DNA of 64,000 nucleotides. It comes from Frondihabitans sp. PAMC 28766 (GTDB lineage: Bacteria; Actinomycetota; Actinomycetes; Actinomycetales; Microbacteriaceae). Below are positions 52,564 through 62,248 of this stretch, piece by piece. The DNA lies in contig NZ_CP014513.1 in assembly GCF_001577365.1 (NCBI RefSeq), positions 3,906,001 through 3,970,000 of the forward strand, written 5' to 3'. The notes under the pieces are model-generated. The model was not told the DNA's origin, ran no database searches, and saw only the letters and a program-made list of their open reading frames with translations. Positions within the stretch are counted from its first letter, which is position 1; the number at the start of each line of letters is the position of its first letter. A program made the translations under genes and the position numbers.

Positions 52564-54264
52564 TTAACCGACGACGTGCGACTCGTGAACAGCCGACTCT
52601 TCGAGGAGGAGTGCCAGCGCACGCTGCCTCAGCTCGAACTTCTTGATCTTGCCCGTGGCGGTGGACGGCAGTTCGTCGACGTAGATGATCTTCTCGGGCC
52701 ACTTCTGCGGCGCGATGTGGCGCTCGAAGTGCAGGTAGTCGCCGAGTTCATGGACGCTCAGCTGATGCTCCCCCGCGGCGACGATGAACGCGCACACCTT
52801 CTCACCGAGGCGGTCGTCGGGGATGCTGACGGCGGCCACATTGGCGACGTCGGGGTGCGTTGCCGCATTCTCCTCGACCTCGCGCGCCGAGATGTTGAGG
52901 CCGCCGCGGATGATGAGGTCTTTGATCCTGCCCGTGACGCGGAGGTACCCCTCGGAGTCGACGCGGCCGAGATCACCCGAGTGCGCAAAACCGTCCGGGC
53001 CGATCGTCGCGGCTGTGCGCTCGGGGTTGTTCCAGTAGCCGAGGAAGAGACCGGGGCTCGTGTACGTGATCTCGCCCTCCTCTCCGGTGGCCACTTCGGT
53101 GCCGGACTGGTCGCGGATCTGCAGGACGATGCCGTCGAAGCTTCGACCGTCGGAGGCCACGACCTTCTCCTCGGGGTCGCCCTCGCGGACGGCGGTGCAG
53201 ACCATCACCTCGCTGCTGCCGTAGACGGGCCGGGCGGCGCAGCCGGGAAGCAGTCGGTTCCATTCGCGCAGGAGGACCTCCGGAATCGGGGCACCGGCCG
53301 ACGCCCACACGCGCATGCTGGAGATGTCGTGGCTCGGATCCTTCTTCAGGGCGGCCAGCGCCATCTGCAGGAACGGCGTCGCGGCGATGCTGACCGTCGT
53401 CCGGTACGCAGCGATCCGGCGGAGTCCCTCGTCGGCCTCCCAGACGTCGAAGAGGTGCACAGAGGCGCCGACCATCATCGAGGTGACGAGCCCGGCAGTG
53501 ATCCCGGTGGCGTGCGTGATCGGCGTCGGCATGAACATGACGTCGTCTTGCGTGAGGACGAAGACGTAGTCGTTGAGGCACTTCGCCGTGTACGACAGCG
53601 TGCCGAAGGTGTGCTGGCAGCCCTTGGGGCGCGACTCGGTGCCGGACGTGTACACGATCAGGTGAAGGTCGTCGGCGCTCGGCACCGGCCCGAGTTCGTC
53701 GTCGGTCGGAACGCCGTCGCCGGCCGACAGGTCTTCGAACGAGAGGTTGTCGCCCACGGGTGAGGTGCCGCGCACGACGATCACGTGCTCGAGTGCGGGA
53801 GTCGCCGCCTTGATCGGCGCCATCATCTCGACATAGTCGAAGTGGCGGAAGCGCTCGGAGACGATCGAGATCTTCGCGCCCGAGTCGTCGAGGACGAATT
53901 TCACCTCGTCGTCCCGGTAGACCGGCATCGTCGGCACGAGGACGGCGCCGATTCGGGCCAGGGCGATCCAGATGACGACGAACTCGTTCCAGTTCGGCAG
54001 CTGGACCTGCACGCGGTCGCCCTTGACGACTCCGAGGTGTCGGAGCGACAGCGCGAAGCGATAGGCCTGGGCTCGCAGCTCTGACCGCGTCAGCGTGCCG
54101 TAGCCGTCGGTGACGGCGACGCGACTCGGGTCGGCGGCGGCCGCCAGATCGATGTAGTGGGCGAGACTGGTCTCATCCCAGTACCCGTGCGCGCGGACGT
54201 CCTGAAGTTGCGCGGGGCTATAGCGCTGTTCGACGGTTGTTGCCTGAGCTGTCGTCATCGACAT
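52564..54264 (-). CDS. AMP-dependent acyl-CoA synthetase/ligase
   Basis: A 566-residue ANL-superfamily ligase. The P-loop reads YTSGTESRPKG, departing from the usual SGTTGxPKG; VYGSSEVMVCTA, HSGDLGRVDSEGYLRVTGR and GLNISAREVEE follow, and the catalytic Lys lies in STATGKIKKFEL. It activates a carboxylic acid to its CoA thioester; the acid is unknown. MSMTTAQ was chosen as start. It is divergent from the DUF/CrtC-like gene. Confidence 0.9.
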   Translation of the reverse strand: MSMTTAQATTVEQRYSPAQLQDVRAHGYWDETSLAHYIDLAAAADPSRVAVTDGYGTLTRSELRAQAYRFALSLRHLGVVKGDRVQVQLPNWNEFVVIWIALARIGAVLVPTMPVYRDDEVKFVLDDSGAKISIVSERFRHFDYVEMMAPIKAATPALEHVIVVRGTSPVGDNLSFEDLSAGDGVPTDDELGPVPSADDLHLIVYTSGTESRPKGCQHTFGTLSYTAKCLNDYVFVLTQDDVMFMPTPITHATGITAGLVTSMMVGASVHLFDVWEADEGLRRIAAYRTTVSIAATPFLQMALAALKKDPSHDISSMRVWASAGAPIPEVLLREWNRLLPGCAARPVYGSSEVMVCTAVREGDPEEKVVASDGRSFDGIVLQIRDQSGTEVATGEEGEITYTSPGLFLGYWNNPERTAATIGPDGFAHSGDLGRVDSEGYLRVTGRIKDLIIRGGLNISAREVEENAATHPDVANVAAVSIPDDRLGEKVCAFIVAAGEHQLSVHELGDYLHFERHIAPQKWPEKIIYVDELPSTATGKIKKFELRQRALALLLEESAVHESHVVG

Positions 54265-54320
54265 GGCAGAACTCTTTCGTCGGGGGATCAACGGCGACCC
54301 CGCTGGCCAGAGTCTAAATC

Positions 54321-54346
54321 AATGGTCAGTCCAATTCAATGGTCTA
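54321..54346. promoter_or_regulatory. Putative operator repeats between acyl-CoA ligase and DUF gene
   Basis: Two direct copies of CAATGGTC (second followed by TAGT, first by AGTCCA) lie 11-36 bp before the plus-strand start. They match one half of the TGGT-N3-ACCA motif seen in three other regions, with weaker second halves. Confidence 0.4.
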
Positions 54347-54356
54347 GTGTATAAGG

Positions 54357-55400
54357 GTGACGAAAGCACCTGATGCCTTCAACGACGCCCTCGTCGAGCC
54401 CGGCACGACAGGGCTTCCCGAGCGCTTCTTCGACCGGCTCATGTTCAACCTGCACCCGACCGACAGCACCTCTCCCTCGATCATCCTGGGGGCGGGCGTC
54501 TACCCCGGCGCGAACACCGTCGACGGCTTCCTGGTCGTCAGCGACGCCGGCGAGCAGAAGAACTTCCGCTTCTCAACCGAGCTCGACTCCACCGACGGCA
54601 CGACCGTGGGGCCCCTCAGCTGGACGCTCGACGAGCCGATGACGCGCTGGCGGCTGACCCTCGCCCCAAACCCTACGGGCCTCGAGGGTGACGTCGTCTG
54701 GACGGCCCGGACCCCGGCGTGGACCGGCAGCGTCACCGTCGAGAACGGCGACGCGCCGTCGTCGACCTTCGACCACCTGTTCCAGTCGGGCACCTACGAA
54801 GGTGTGCTGAGGCTCGACGGGCGCAGGATCACGGTCGACGGCTGGTACGGACAGCGCGACCGTTCCCGCGGGGTGCGCACCATGGCCGGCGGCCAAGGCC
54901 TGCACGTCTGGTTCCAGGGGCAGTTCGACGACCGATCGATCGGCTTCCTCCTCGTCGAAGGCCGCGACGGATCGCGCCTCCTGCTCGAAGGGGCCGTCAT
55001 GGCCACGGACGGCAGCCTCGACGGCGTCACCGCAGTGACGCACGACCTCCGCTTCGACGACGGCCTCGACCTCGTCGGCGGCCGGATCCTGGTCACGACC
55101 CGGAGCGGCGTGGAGTACGACGTCGCCATCGACGCCTCCGCGCGCGGCGGCTACATGGCCGGTGCCGGCTACGGCGGCCAGCACGGCAAGCCCAGGGGCC
55201 TCGACCACGAGGAGTACGACGTCTATCCGCTGGACGGCTCCGTCACCCCTCGCACCGTCGACACGGCCCTGACCGACCGGCTCTCGCTTCTCGAGTGGGA
55301 CGGCCGCCGGGGCATCGGCATCGTCGAATTCGCGCACTCGCGCAGCGCCTCGTACCTCTACGTTCCGTCACTGACGACGAACCAAGGAGACCACCCATGA
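54357..55400 (+). CDS. CrtC/AttH-like beta-barrel domain protein of unknown function
   Basis: A 347-residue soluble protein. Repeated Trp/Gly beta segments (LSWTLDEPMTRWRLTL, HLFQSGTYEGVLRLDG, DGWYGQRDRSRGVR, GLHVWFQGQF) resemble the lipocalin-like CrtC/AttH hydratase fold found next to acyl-CoA catabolism genes in actinobacteria. The catalytic role is not known. The start is GTG with a poorly spaced ribosome site. It overlaps the SDR gene by 4 nt. Confidence 0.7.
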   Translation: MTKAPDAFNDALVEPGTTGLPERFFDRLMFNLHPTDSTSPSIILGAGVYPGANTVDGFLVVSDAGEQKNFRFSTELDSTDGTTVGPLSWTLDEPMTRWRLTLAPNPTGLEGDVVWTARTPAWTGSVTVENGDAPSSTFDHLFQSGTYEGVLRLDGRRITVDGWYGQRDRSRGVRTMAGGQGLHVWFQGQFDDRSIGFLLVEGRDGSRLLLEGAVMATDGSLDGVTAVTHDLRFDDGLDLVGGRILVTTRSGVEYDVAIDASARGGYMAGAGYGGQHGKPRGLDHEEYDVYPLDGSVTPRTVDTALTDRLSLLEWDGRRGIGIVEFAHSRSASYLYVPSLTTNQGDHP

Positions 55401-56290
55401 GCTACCGTTCCGTTTTCGCACCCGGCCTCTTCGCGGGGCAGACGATCGTCGTGACGGGCGGCGGCAGCGGCATCGGTCGCTGCGTCGTCCACGAACTGAC
55501 CTCGCTCGGCGCCGAGGTCGCGATCGTGGGCCGCAAGCAGGCCAAGCTCGAAGCGGTCCTCTCGGAGGTCGAGGAGGACGGCGGTCGCGCCTCGATCCAC
55601 TCGACCGACATCCGCGACGAAGACGGGGTCGTCCGCGTGATCGACGCGATCCTCGAGCGTCACGGCCGCATCGACGGCCTGGTCAACAACGCCGGCGGGC
55701 AGTACAAGGCGAACCTCGACACGATCACGACCAAGGGCTTCGAGGCCGTGGTGCGAAGCAATCTCACCGGCGGCTTCATCGTGATGCGCGAGGTCTACAA
55801 CCGCTGGATGAAGGCGAACGGCGGCTCCATCGTCAACATGATCGCCGACATCTCGAACGGCTGGCCGGGCTTCGCGCACTCCGCGGCCTCGCGGGGAGGC
55901 ATGCTGACGCTCACCGAGTCGGCCGCGACCGAGTGGGCTGCTGCAGGCGTGCGACTGAACGCGGTCGCGCCGGGAGCGATCGCCTCCTCCGGCCTCGACA
56001 CCTACGACGACGAGCACACCGCTTTCATTCAGCAGCAGGTCGTCACCGGCATTCCGCTGCAGCGCTTCGGCACCGAGTCGGAGGTCTCCGCCGCGATCGT
56101 CTTCCTGCTCTCCCCCGCAGCGAGCTTCATCACCGGATCCACTATCCGCGTCGACGGAGGCGCACCCAACGCCCGCGAGGGGTGGTGGAAACTCGAGCAG
56201 AACCGCGCCTCGGAGCCGTTCAACGGGTTCCACCGCGCCTCCGGCCCGGCCATCTTGACCGGAACGGGCAACGAGGTGACGGGCAGCTAG
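55397..56290 (+). CDS. SDR-family oxidoreductase (dienoyl/enoyl-CoA reductase-like)
   Basis: A 297-residue short-chain dehydrogenase with VVTGGGSGIGRCVVHEL and LVNNAGGQYKANLD. At the usual Tyr-x3-Lys site the sequence is HSAASRGGMLTLTES, giving Ser and Arg instead. Related peroxisomal enoyl/dienoyl-CoA reductases also depart from Tyr-x3-Lys here, so a reductase acting on unsaturated acyl-CoA is plausible. It is coupled to the CrtC-like gene. Confidence 0.82.
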   Translation: MSYRSVFAPGLFAGQTIVVTGGGSGIGRCVVHELTSLGAEVAIVGRKQAKLEAVLSEVEEDGGRASIHSTDIRDEDGVVRVIDAILERHGRIDGLVNNAGGQYKANLDTITTKGFEAVVRSNLTGGFIVMREVYNRWMKANGGSIVNMIADISNGWPGFAHSAASRGGMLTLTESAATEWAAAGVRLNAVAPGAIASSGLDTYDDEHTAFIQQQVVTGIPLQRFGTESEVSAAIVFLLSPAASFITGSTIRVDGGAPNAREGWWKLEQNRASEPFNGFHRASGPAILTGTGNEVTGS

Positions 56291-56366
56291 TCGCAGCTGG
56301 ACTGGGCCGCGGAATCCAACAGATCGACCCCGCGGCCTCCACCGCCCCTGTCTCGCGTGCTGTCGA

Positions 56367-57845
56367 TCAGGCGTCGAGCCGACCCCTGATCATGGTGATG
56401 AGACCGGCGACTCCCTGATTCATCGCTTCGACCATCTCCGGCGAGGCGAGGACGCCGCCGACGAGCCCGTCGGTGAGACCCACGTTCGGATCACCCGTGG
56501 CGACGGTGCGACGGTGGGTGAACTCGTCGAAGCCGGGCTTGCCGTGGTACGCGCCGCTTCCCGAGTTCCCGACTCCACCGAAGTTCGCGCCCACGACGAC
56601 GGCGTGCATGATGCCGTCGTTCCGGCACACACCACCGCTCGTCGTGAACTCGAGGAAACGCTTGAACTCGTCGCTGTCCTCGCCGTAGTAGTAAGCGGCG
56701 AGGGGAGAGGGCCGGGTGTTGATGTAGCGGATGACTTCGTCCATGTCGTCGTAGAGGTAGACGGAGAGCACAGGCCCGAAGACCTCCTCGCTCGAGATCG
56801 TCGCGTCGCTCGGAACATCGAGCAGAACGGTCGGAGCGATTCGACGAGTCTCCTTCGAGGGCAGGAGCCCGGCCTCGGAGTCGTTGACGGCGACGATCTT
56901 GCGGGCGCCCTTGCTCACTGCGTCGTCGATCAGACCGACGACACGGTCGAAGTTGCGGTCGTTGACGATCGACACGACGCCGGGGTGGTTGGCGTAGTCG
57001 GGGAAGAACGTGTTCATCTCGACGATGACCCGGTTGACGAAGTCGTCCGCGATCTCGCGGGGCACGAAGACGTAGTCCGGGCACAGGCACACCTGACCGC
57101 CGTTCATGAGCCTCGTGCCGGCAATTCGCTTCGCGGCGAGAGCGATGTCGGCGTCACGGGCCACGACGACGGGATTCTTACCGCCGAGCTCGAGGGCGAC
57201 GGGCACGAGATTGCGCGCCGCCGCCACGGCCACCTGCTTCCCGATCGACGGGGAGCCCGTGAAGATGATCTTGTCGAGTTGGAGGTCGGAGAACTGCCGC
57301 GCCGTCTCCAGGTCGCCGAGGATCACCGCCACTTCGTCCTCGGCGAGAAATTCGGCGACGGCCTTCTTGAAGACCTGGCCCGTGCGGACGTGGAAGTCGG
57401 GGAACTTGATCATCACGCGGTTTCCGGCGGCGAGAACCGCCATCGCCGGCTCGACGGTGAGGTTCATCGGGAAGTTCCACGCGCCGATCACGCCGACGAC
57501 GCCGAGCGGTTTCTGCTGGATGAAAGCCCCTTCCAGGACAGTCGGCTTCATCCATTCCTCGAGGTTGCCGTAGACGTCAGCAGCGTCGCCGACCCAGCCG
57601 AGCACGTCGAACGCCTTCGTCAGGGTGATCGGACGCTGGCCGTAGTCCTCGGTCAGCGCCTCCGCCAGTTCGTCGGCGTATTCGAGGACGGCGAGATTCA
57701 GCCGGTCGATTCGGCTGCGACGGACGGCAGCCGTCGCGATACCCTCCTCGAGGTAAGCGGCTCGCTGAAGGGCGAGGATTCGCTCGAGCTCTTCGCGGCC
57801 GACGGGTTCGGCCGTCAGAGGAGTGTGGATCGTTTGCATGGACAT
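56367..57845 (-). CDS. Aldehyde dehydrogenase (coniferyl-aldehyde dehydrogenase-like, class 3)
   Basis: A 492-residue NAD(P)-dependent enzyme with IGAWNFPMNLTVEPAMAVLA, IIFTGSPSIGKQVAVAA, catalytic Glu in ALELGGKNPVVV and nucleophile Cys in NGGQVCLCPDYVF. The class 3 C-terminus (GVGNSGSGAYHGKPGFDEFTH) is intact. It oxidises an aldehyde, probably that formed by the divergent alcohol dehydrogenase. The start MSMQTI was chosen over MQTI. Confidence 0.9.
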   Translation of the reverse strand: MSMQTIHTPLTAEPVGREELERILALQRAAYLEEGIATAAVRRSRIDRLNLAVLEYADELAEALTEDYGQRPITLTKAFDVLGWVGDAADVYGNLEEWMKPTVLEGAFIQQKPLGVVGVIGAWNFPMNLTVEPAMAVLAAGNRVMIKFPDFHVRTGQVFKKAVAEFLAEDEVAVILGDLETARQFSDLQLDKIIFTGSPSIGKQVAVAAARNLVPVALELGGKNPVVVARDADIALAAKRIAGTRLMNGGQVCLCPDYVFVPREIADDFVNRVIVEMNTFFPDYANHPGVVSIVNDRNFDRVVGLIDDAVSKGARKIVAVNDSEAGLLPSKETRRIAPTVLLDVPSDATISSEEVFGPVLSVYLYDDMDEVIRYINTRPSPLAAYYYGEDSDEFKRFLEFTTSGGVCRNDGIMHAVVVGANFGGVGNSGSGAYHGKPGFDEFTHRRTVATGDPNVGLTDGLVGGVLASPEMVEAMNQGVAGLITMIRGRLDA

Positions 57846-57927
57846 GTAGACCTGTCGATTCTCTCTCTCCACGCGCGCTGCACCTGGTTGATCAACGCCT
57901 TTGTGGATCCTGCTCAGTGTGAATCTT

Positions 57928-57973
57928 TGGTCGACCATTCACAAGGTCTGACAGATAACATTTGGTCCAACCA
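57928..57973. promoter_or_regulatory. Putative FadR-like operators between ALDH and ADH genes
   Basis: TGGTCGACCA (57928-57937, 2-bp spacer) and TGGTCCAACCA (57963-57973, perfect TGGT-N3-ACCA) flank a weaker AGGTCTGACAG (57944-57954). Three sites with similar spacing suggest cooperative binding. Confidence 0.55.
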
Positions 57974-58050
57974 TTGACTTCAGAGAATTTCCCTGCAGGA
58001 TGAGATCCGTCGCGCAACGATGCGCGATGCTTGATCTGAGGGAGAAGCTC

Positions 58051-59160
58051 ATGGAAATCACAGCAGCCGTCATCCGGGAAGTCGGTGGCGACGTCGCCCT
58101 CGAGAAGGTGGATCTCGAGACCCCTCGGGCCGACGAGATCCTGGTCAAGATCACGGCGGTCGGCCTCTGCCACACCGATATCGCGACCATCGCCGGCGCC
58201 TTGCCGTTTCCGATGCCGGGTGTCCTCGGACACGAGGGCAGCGGCATCGTCGCCGAAGTCGGATCCGACATCACCAAAGTGGTTCCCGGCGACCGAGTCG
58301 CGATCTCATTCGCCAGTTGCGGCACCTGTCCGGCCTGCGTGTCGGGCGAACCCGCGTACTGCCACCAGTTCATGGCCCTCAACTACGCCGGCACACGGCC
58401 CGACGGCTCGTCCACCACGTCCAACAGCGAAGGACCGGTCGGAAGCAGTTTCTTCGGTCAGTCGACCTTCGGAACGCATGCGATCACGAAAGAGCGCAAC
58501 GTCGTCAAGGTACCCGACGACTTCCCCCTCGAACTCGCCGGCCCCCTGGGCTGCGGCATCCAGACGGGTGCGGGCGCCATCATGCGAAGCCTGAAGGCGG
58601 CGAAAGGCTCGGCCGTGGTCGTGGCCGGAGGAGGCTCGGTCGGGCTGTCCGGAGTGCTCGGGGCCGTTGTCCAGGGCTGCAGCACGATCATCCTCGTGGA
58701 ACCCGTGGCTGCGCGTCGCGAACTGGCCCTGACGCTCGGAGCGACCCACGTCATCGATCCCGCCGCCGGCCCGGTCGACGAACAGATCCGGGCAATCGTC
58801 CCGGACGGCGCCCAGTACGGCTTCGACACGACCCGGATCCCCGCGGTGATCGCGGCAGTGCTCAACGCCCTCGGCAATCAGGGGGTGCTTGGCCTGGTGG
58901 CCATCCCGGCGGATCCGACGGCATCGATGTCGCTCCCCCTCATCCCCGCGCTTCTTCTGGGCCTGACGGTCAAGGGGATCGTCGAGGGCGACAGCGTGCC
59001 GGACGAGTTCATCCCGCAGCTCATGAGCCTCTACCAGGAGGGCCGGTTCCCCTTCGACAAGCTCATCACGAAGCTGCCGTTCGACCAGATCAACGAAGGC
59101 ATGAAGGCGCAGCACGACGGAACCGCGATCAAGGTCGTCCTGACCCTCGACGAGAACTGA
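58051..59160 (+). CDS. Zinc-dependent alcohol dehydrogenase (aryl/prenyl alcohol type)
   Basis: A 369-residue MDR enzyme. Catalytic zinc ligands are in GLCHTD and LGHEGSGIV; the structural zinc cysteines are in SCGTCPACVSGEPAYC; the cofactor motif is VVAGGGSVGLSG. The sequence class resembles NAD-dependent aryl-alcohol or geraniol dehydrogenases. The ATG with GGGAGA upstream was chosen. It begins a plus-strand pair with the phosphotransferase-like gene. Confidence 0.9.
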   Translation: MEITAAVIREVGGDVALEKVDLETPRADEILVKITAVGLCHTDIATIAGALPFPMPGVLGHEGSGIVAEVGSDITKVVPGDRVAISFASCGTCPACVSGEPAYCHQFMALNYAGTRPDGSSTTSNSEGPVGSSFFGQSTFGTHAITKERNVVKVPDDFPLELAGPLGCGIQTGAGAIMRSLKAAKGSAVVVAGGGSVGLSGVLGAVVQGCSTIILVEPVAARRELALTLGATHVIDPAAGPVDEQIRAIVPDGAQYGFDTTRIPAVIAAVLNALGNQGVLGLVAIPADPTASMSLPLIPALLLGLTVKGIVEGDSVPDEFIPQLMSLYQEGRFPFDKLITKLPFDQINEGMKAQHDGTAIKVVLTLDEN

Positions 59161-59163
59161 TCG

Positions 59164-60216
59164 GTGCAGGAGACGAAGCCGCCGGGGCCCACGGCATGGG
59201 AGTGGACGAATTCGACACGCAGCGCTTTGACGGACTTTCTTCAGCAGAAGGGTTTGGTCGACGGCTCGATCACCACGAAAGCGATCGGTGACGGTCACTC
59301 GAATCTGACCTACCTCGTCTCGGACGGGGAGCGACGGATGATCGTCCGGCGTCCCCCGCCGCCTCCGCTTCCCAAAGGTGCGCACGACGTTCTCCGCGAA
59401 GCCCTTTTCCTCGGCGCCCTCGAGGGCACGAGCGTGCCGGTGCCGACTCTCCTCGCGACCGCCCAGACCGGCGAGGTGATCGACTTTCCGTTCTACGTCA
59501 TGAGCGTCGTCGACGGGCCTGTCGTCACGACTCGCACGCCGGCGCCGCTCGACACGCCCTCTCGTCGCCTGGAGATCGGTGAAAGCCTGGTCGACACGCT
59601 CGCCGAACTCCACTCGGTCGATTGGCGAAGCCGGGGACTTTCGAGGGCCGGTCGGCCCGAAGGGTTCAACGAACGCCACTTCCGCAGGATGCGGCGACTG
59701 ATCGCGGACGCCGATGATCTGCTGCCGCCCGAGTTCCGTCGAATCGAAGCGTGGCTCGCCGCCACCGTTCCCGTCGAGTCCGGCGCATCGATCGTGCACA
59801 ACGACTTCCGACTGGGGAACGTGGTTCTGGCCCCTGAAGGGCGAGGCCGTGTCGTCGGCGTGCTCGACTGGGAGCTCACGACCATCGGCGATCCGCTCTT
59901 CGACCTCGGTTACTTCCTCGCGTCCGTCCCCGTCGCCGGCGAACCGCTGACCCCGACGGAGGAACTCGGCGTCGCTCTCCTGGAGGAGGGATATCCGACG
60001 CGACAGGAACTCACCGACCGCTATGAGGCCCGCACCGGTGCAGACCTCACCCACCTGCCCTGGTACACGACCCTCGCCCTCTGGAAACTGGCTGTGCTGT
60101 ATGAGTACGGGCGTCGAAGGGCTGCCACGGGAGGGGGCGACGACTACTACTCGGATCCTGCGCTCGTCACCGCGTTCCTCGACGCCGCGCAGCGCGCCGC
60201 CGAGGGCACAGCGTGA
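59164..60216 (+). CDS. Phosphotransferase (APH/ACAD10-like) family protein
   Basis: A 350-residue kinase-fold protein. The Brenner motif VHNDFRLGNVVL and the metal site GVLDWELTTIGDPLFDLGY are complete. Such proteins in acyl-CoA gene clusters resemble the kinase domain of ACAD10/11, which phosphorylates 4-hydroxyacyl-CoA; antibiotic resistance is unlikely here. The GTG start is 3 bp after the dehydrogenase stop. Confidence 0.82.
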   Translation: MQETKPPGPTAWEWTNSTRSALTDFLQQKGLVDGSITTKAIGDGHSNLTYLVSDGERRMIVRRPPPPPLPKGAHDVLREALFLGALEGTSVPVPTLLATAQTGEVIDFPFYVMSVVDGPVVTTRTPAPLDTPSRRLEIGESLVDTLAELHSVDWRSRGLSRAGRPEGFNERHFRRMRRLIADADDLLPPEFRRIEAWLAATVPVESGASIVHNDFRLGNVVLAPEGRGRVVGVLDWELTTIGDPLFDLGYFLASVPVAGEPLTPTEELGVALLEEGYPTRQELTDRYEARTGADLTHLPWYTTLALWKLAVLYEYGRRRAATGGGDDYYSDPALVTAFLDAAQRAAEGTA

Positions 60217-60241
60217 CGCACGACGGGCGCAGATGCTCCGA

Positions 60242-61033
60242 CTACGAGGTGGCGCGGTCCGCGTCTCGACGCTCCAAGAATTCCGACCGCTTCTCGGCGA
60301 TCTCGGGATCCCCCATCGTCGAGTAGCCGTAGAGGGCCTCGAGCCGCAACTGGTCCTCGAGCGGACGGCCCACGACCGTCAGGATCGTCTCCTTGGCCGA
60401 CTCGACGGCGACCCGGGGGTTCCGGATGATCTTCCGCGCGATGTCCTCCGCCGTCGCCATCAGATCCTCCGGGGCGACGACGCGGTTCACGAGGTGGATC
60501 TCTTTGGCCCGCTGGACGTCGATCGGCTCCCCCATCAGCTCGAGCTCCATCGCGATGCCCACGCCGCAGGTGTTGACCAGGCGCACGATGCCCCCGTCGG
60601 CGAAGTGCATTCCCCGACGCATGTGGAAGAAGCCGAACTGCACCGTGTCCGAGGCCACGCGGATGTCGCACGCCAGCGACAGCTCGATGCCGCCCCCGAT
60701 CACCCAGCCGTTCAAGGCGGCGATGATCGGCTTGTTGATCGTCAGACCCCGCGTGATGCCCCCGGCGAAACCGCGAGCGAGAACGCTTCGGCCGAGACCA
60801 GGCCCGGCGTTGATCCACGGATCGATGTGCGACTTGAGGTCGGCACCGGCGCAGAACGACTTCTCGCCGGATCCGGTCAGAATGGCGACACGGGCATCGT
60901 CGTCGTCGCGGAAGGCCGTCCAGGCCTCGAACAGGAGGTCGTCGGTCTCGCGGTCGATGGCATTGTGCACCTCGGGGCGGTTGAGCGTGATGTAGACGAT
61001 CTGATCGCGCTTCTCATACAGGACTTTGCTCAT
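60242..61033 (-). CDS. Enoyl-CoA hydratase/isomerase family protein
   Basis: A 263-residue crotonase with VYITLNRPEVHNAIDRET, oxyanion-hole FCAGADLKSHID and GWVIGGGIELSLACDIRVA. The second catalytic region (FFHMRRGMHFADGGIVRL) departs from the usual PE.LG pattern, so activity may not be simple hydration. It lies 23 bp downstream of the acyl-CoA dehydrogenase gene in a two-gene minus-strand operon. Confidence 0.88.
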   Translation of the reverse strand: MSKVLYEKRDQIVYITLNRPEVHNAIDRETDDLLFEAWTAFRDDDDARVAILTGSGEKSFCAGADLKSHIDPWINAGPGLGRSVLARGFAGGITRGLTINKPIIAALNGWVIGGGIELSLACDIRVASDTVQFGFFHMRRGMHFADGGIVRLVNTCGVGIAMELELMGEPIDVQRAKEIHLVNRVVAPEDLMATAEDIARKIIRNPRVAVESAKETILTVVGRPLEDQLRLEALYGYSTMGDPEIAEKRSEFLERRDADRATS

Positions 61034-61056
61034 GGCGTTCCTTCGATTCGGGTGGG

Positions 61057-62214
61057 TCAGGCGGTTTCTCGGCCGGCGTAGGCACGAGCGATGACCATCT
61101 TCATGATCTGAGCCATGCCGTCTCCGATCTGCAGGCCGAGGACGTCGCGGAGTCGCTGTTCGTAGGGAAGCTCGCTCGAGTAGCCACCGTGGCCGTTGGT
61201 CAGCAAGCAGGTCTGCACGACGTCGAAGGCCAGCTTCGGAGCCCACCACTTGCACATGGCAGCCTCGGTCGTGTGCGGGAGTCCGTTGTCTTTCAGCCAG
61301 AGCGTTTCGAGACACATCAGCCGGCACGCGTGAACGAGGGTCTCGGCCTCGGCCAGGGGGAATGCGACCCCCTGGTGCGACGTCAGCGGCTTCCCGAAGC
61401 TCTCGCGGGCTGCGGCGGCGACCCAGGTCTCAGCCAGAGAGATCCTCGCAACCGCCAGACATTGGATCCCGATCAGGGCGCGGCTGTAGTCGAAGCCCTG
61501 CATCACCTGGGCGAAGCCCCGACCCTCTTCGCCGATGAGGTGGGACGCGGGCACACGCACGTCGTCGAAGTAGAGCGTGCCTCGGCCGGCGGCACGTCCG
61601 CCGATGTCCTCCCACTCCGTCGCCGTGATCCCGGGGAGATCGAGCGGCACCAGGAACGCGCTGATTCCGCGGGCGCGACTCTCGACTGTGCCGGTTCTCG
61701 CCCAGACGAGGGCGAAGGACGCTTGTTTCGCGAACGTGACCGAGTTCTTCTCGCCGCTGAGGACGTACGAGTCGCCGTCGCGGACAGCCCGCATCGCAAG
61801 CTTGCCCGCGTCGGACCCTGCCTGGGGTTCGGTCAGGCCGATGCCAGGCAGGTACTCGCCGCGCACGAGCCCCTCGAGCCACGGCGCTGCGATCTCGGGG
61901 TCGCAATACTTCGCGAGAATCGTCCCGGCGAGCGACATCGTCACGTAGAGCTGACCGATATTGAAGTCGGATTCCGACAGCGCCTCGAGGACGAGCCCCG
62001 CGGTCACGGCGTCCAAGCCGAGGCCCCCGAACTCCTCCGGGAGTTCGACTCCGAAGAAGCCCATCTCTCCCATTTCGAGAAGCGTGTCGCGATCGAAGGC
62101 CCCCTCGCGCTCGCGCTGTTTGTAGAACGGTGCCAGACGCCGCACGCCGAAATCGCGGGCGCTGCGCGCGAACTGTTCCTGGTCTTCGCTGATGGTGAAA
62201 CCGAGAGTCGACAT
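61057..62214 (-). CDS. Acyl-CoA dehydrogenase family protein
   Basis: A 385-residue flavoprotein: IGLTEPQAGSDAGKLAM, LSGEKNSVTFAKQASF, QGVAFPLAEAETLVHACR and YEQRLRDVLGLQIGDGMAQI. It is clearly different from the isobutyryl-CoA enzyme, with an alpha,beta-oxidation role on a larger or cyclic acyl-CoA possible. The ATG at MSTLGFT was chosen. It is divergent from the second acyl-CoA ligase gene. Confidence 0.9.
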   Translation of the reverse strand: MSTLGFTISEDQEQFARSARDFGVRRLAPFYKQREREGAFDRDTLLEMGEMGFFGVELPEEFGGLGLDAVTAGLVLEALSESDFNIGQLYVTMSLAGTILAKYCDPEIAAPWLEGLVRGEYLPGIGLTEPQAGSDAGKLAMRAVRDGDSYVLSGEKNSVTFAKQASFALVWARTGTVESRARGISAFLVPLDLPGITATEWEDIGGRAAGRGTLYFDDVRVPASHLIGEEGRGFAQVMQGFDYSRALIGIQCLAVARISLAETWVAAAARESFGKPLTSHQGVAFPLAEAETLVHACRLMCLETLWLKDNGLPHTTEAAMCKWWAPKLAFDVVQTCLLTNGHGGYSSELPYEQRLRDVLGLQIGDGMAQIMKMVIARAYAGRETA

Positions 62215-62248
62215 GCCCGTCCATTTCCATCCGTCACCCTCGACGGAT

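Noticed and set aside
59164..60216. Aminoglycoside resistance by the phosphotransferase-fold protein
   Set aside because: Its place among acyl-CoA genes and similarity to ACAD10-type kinases make a metabolic role much likelier.
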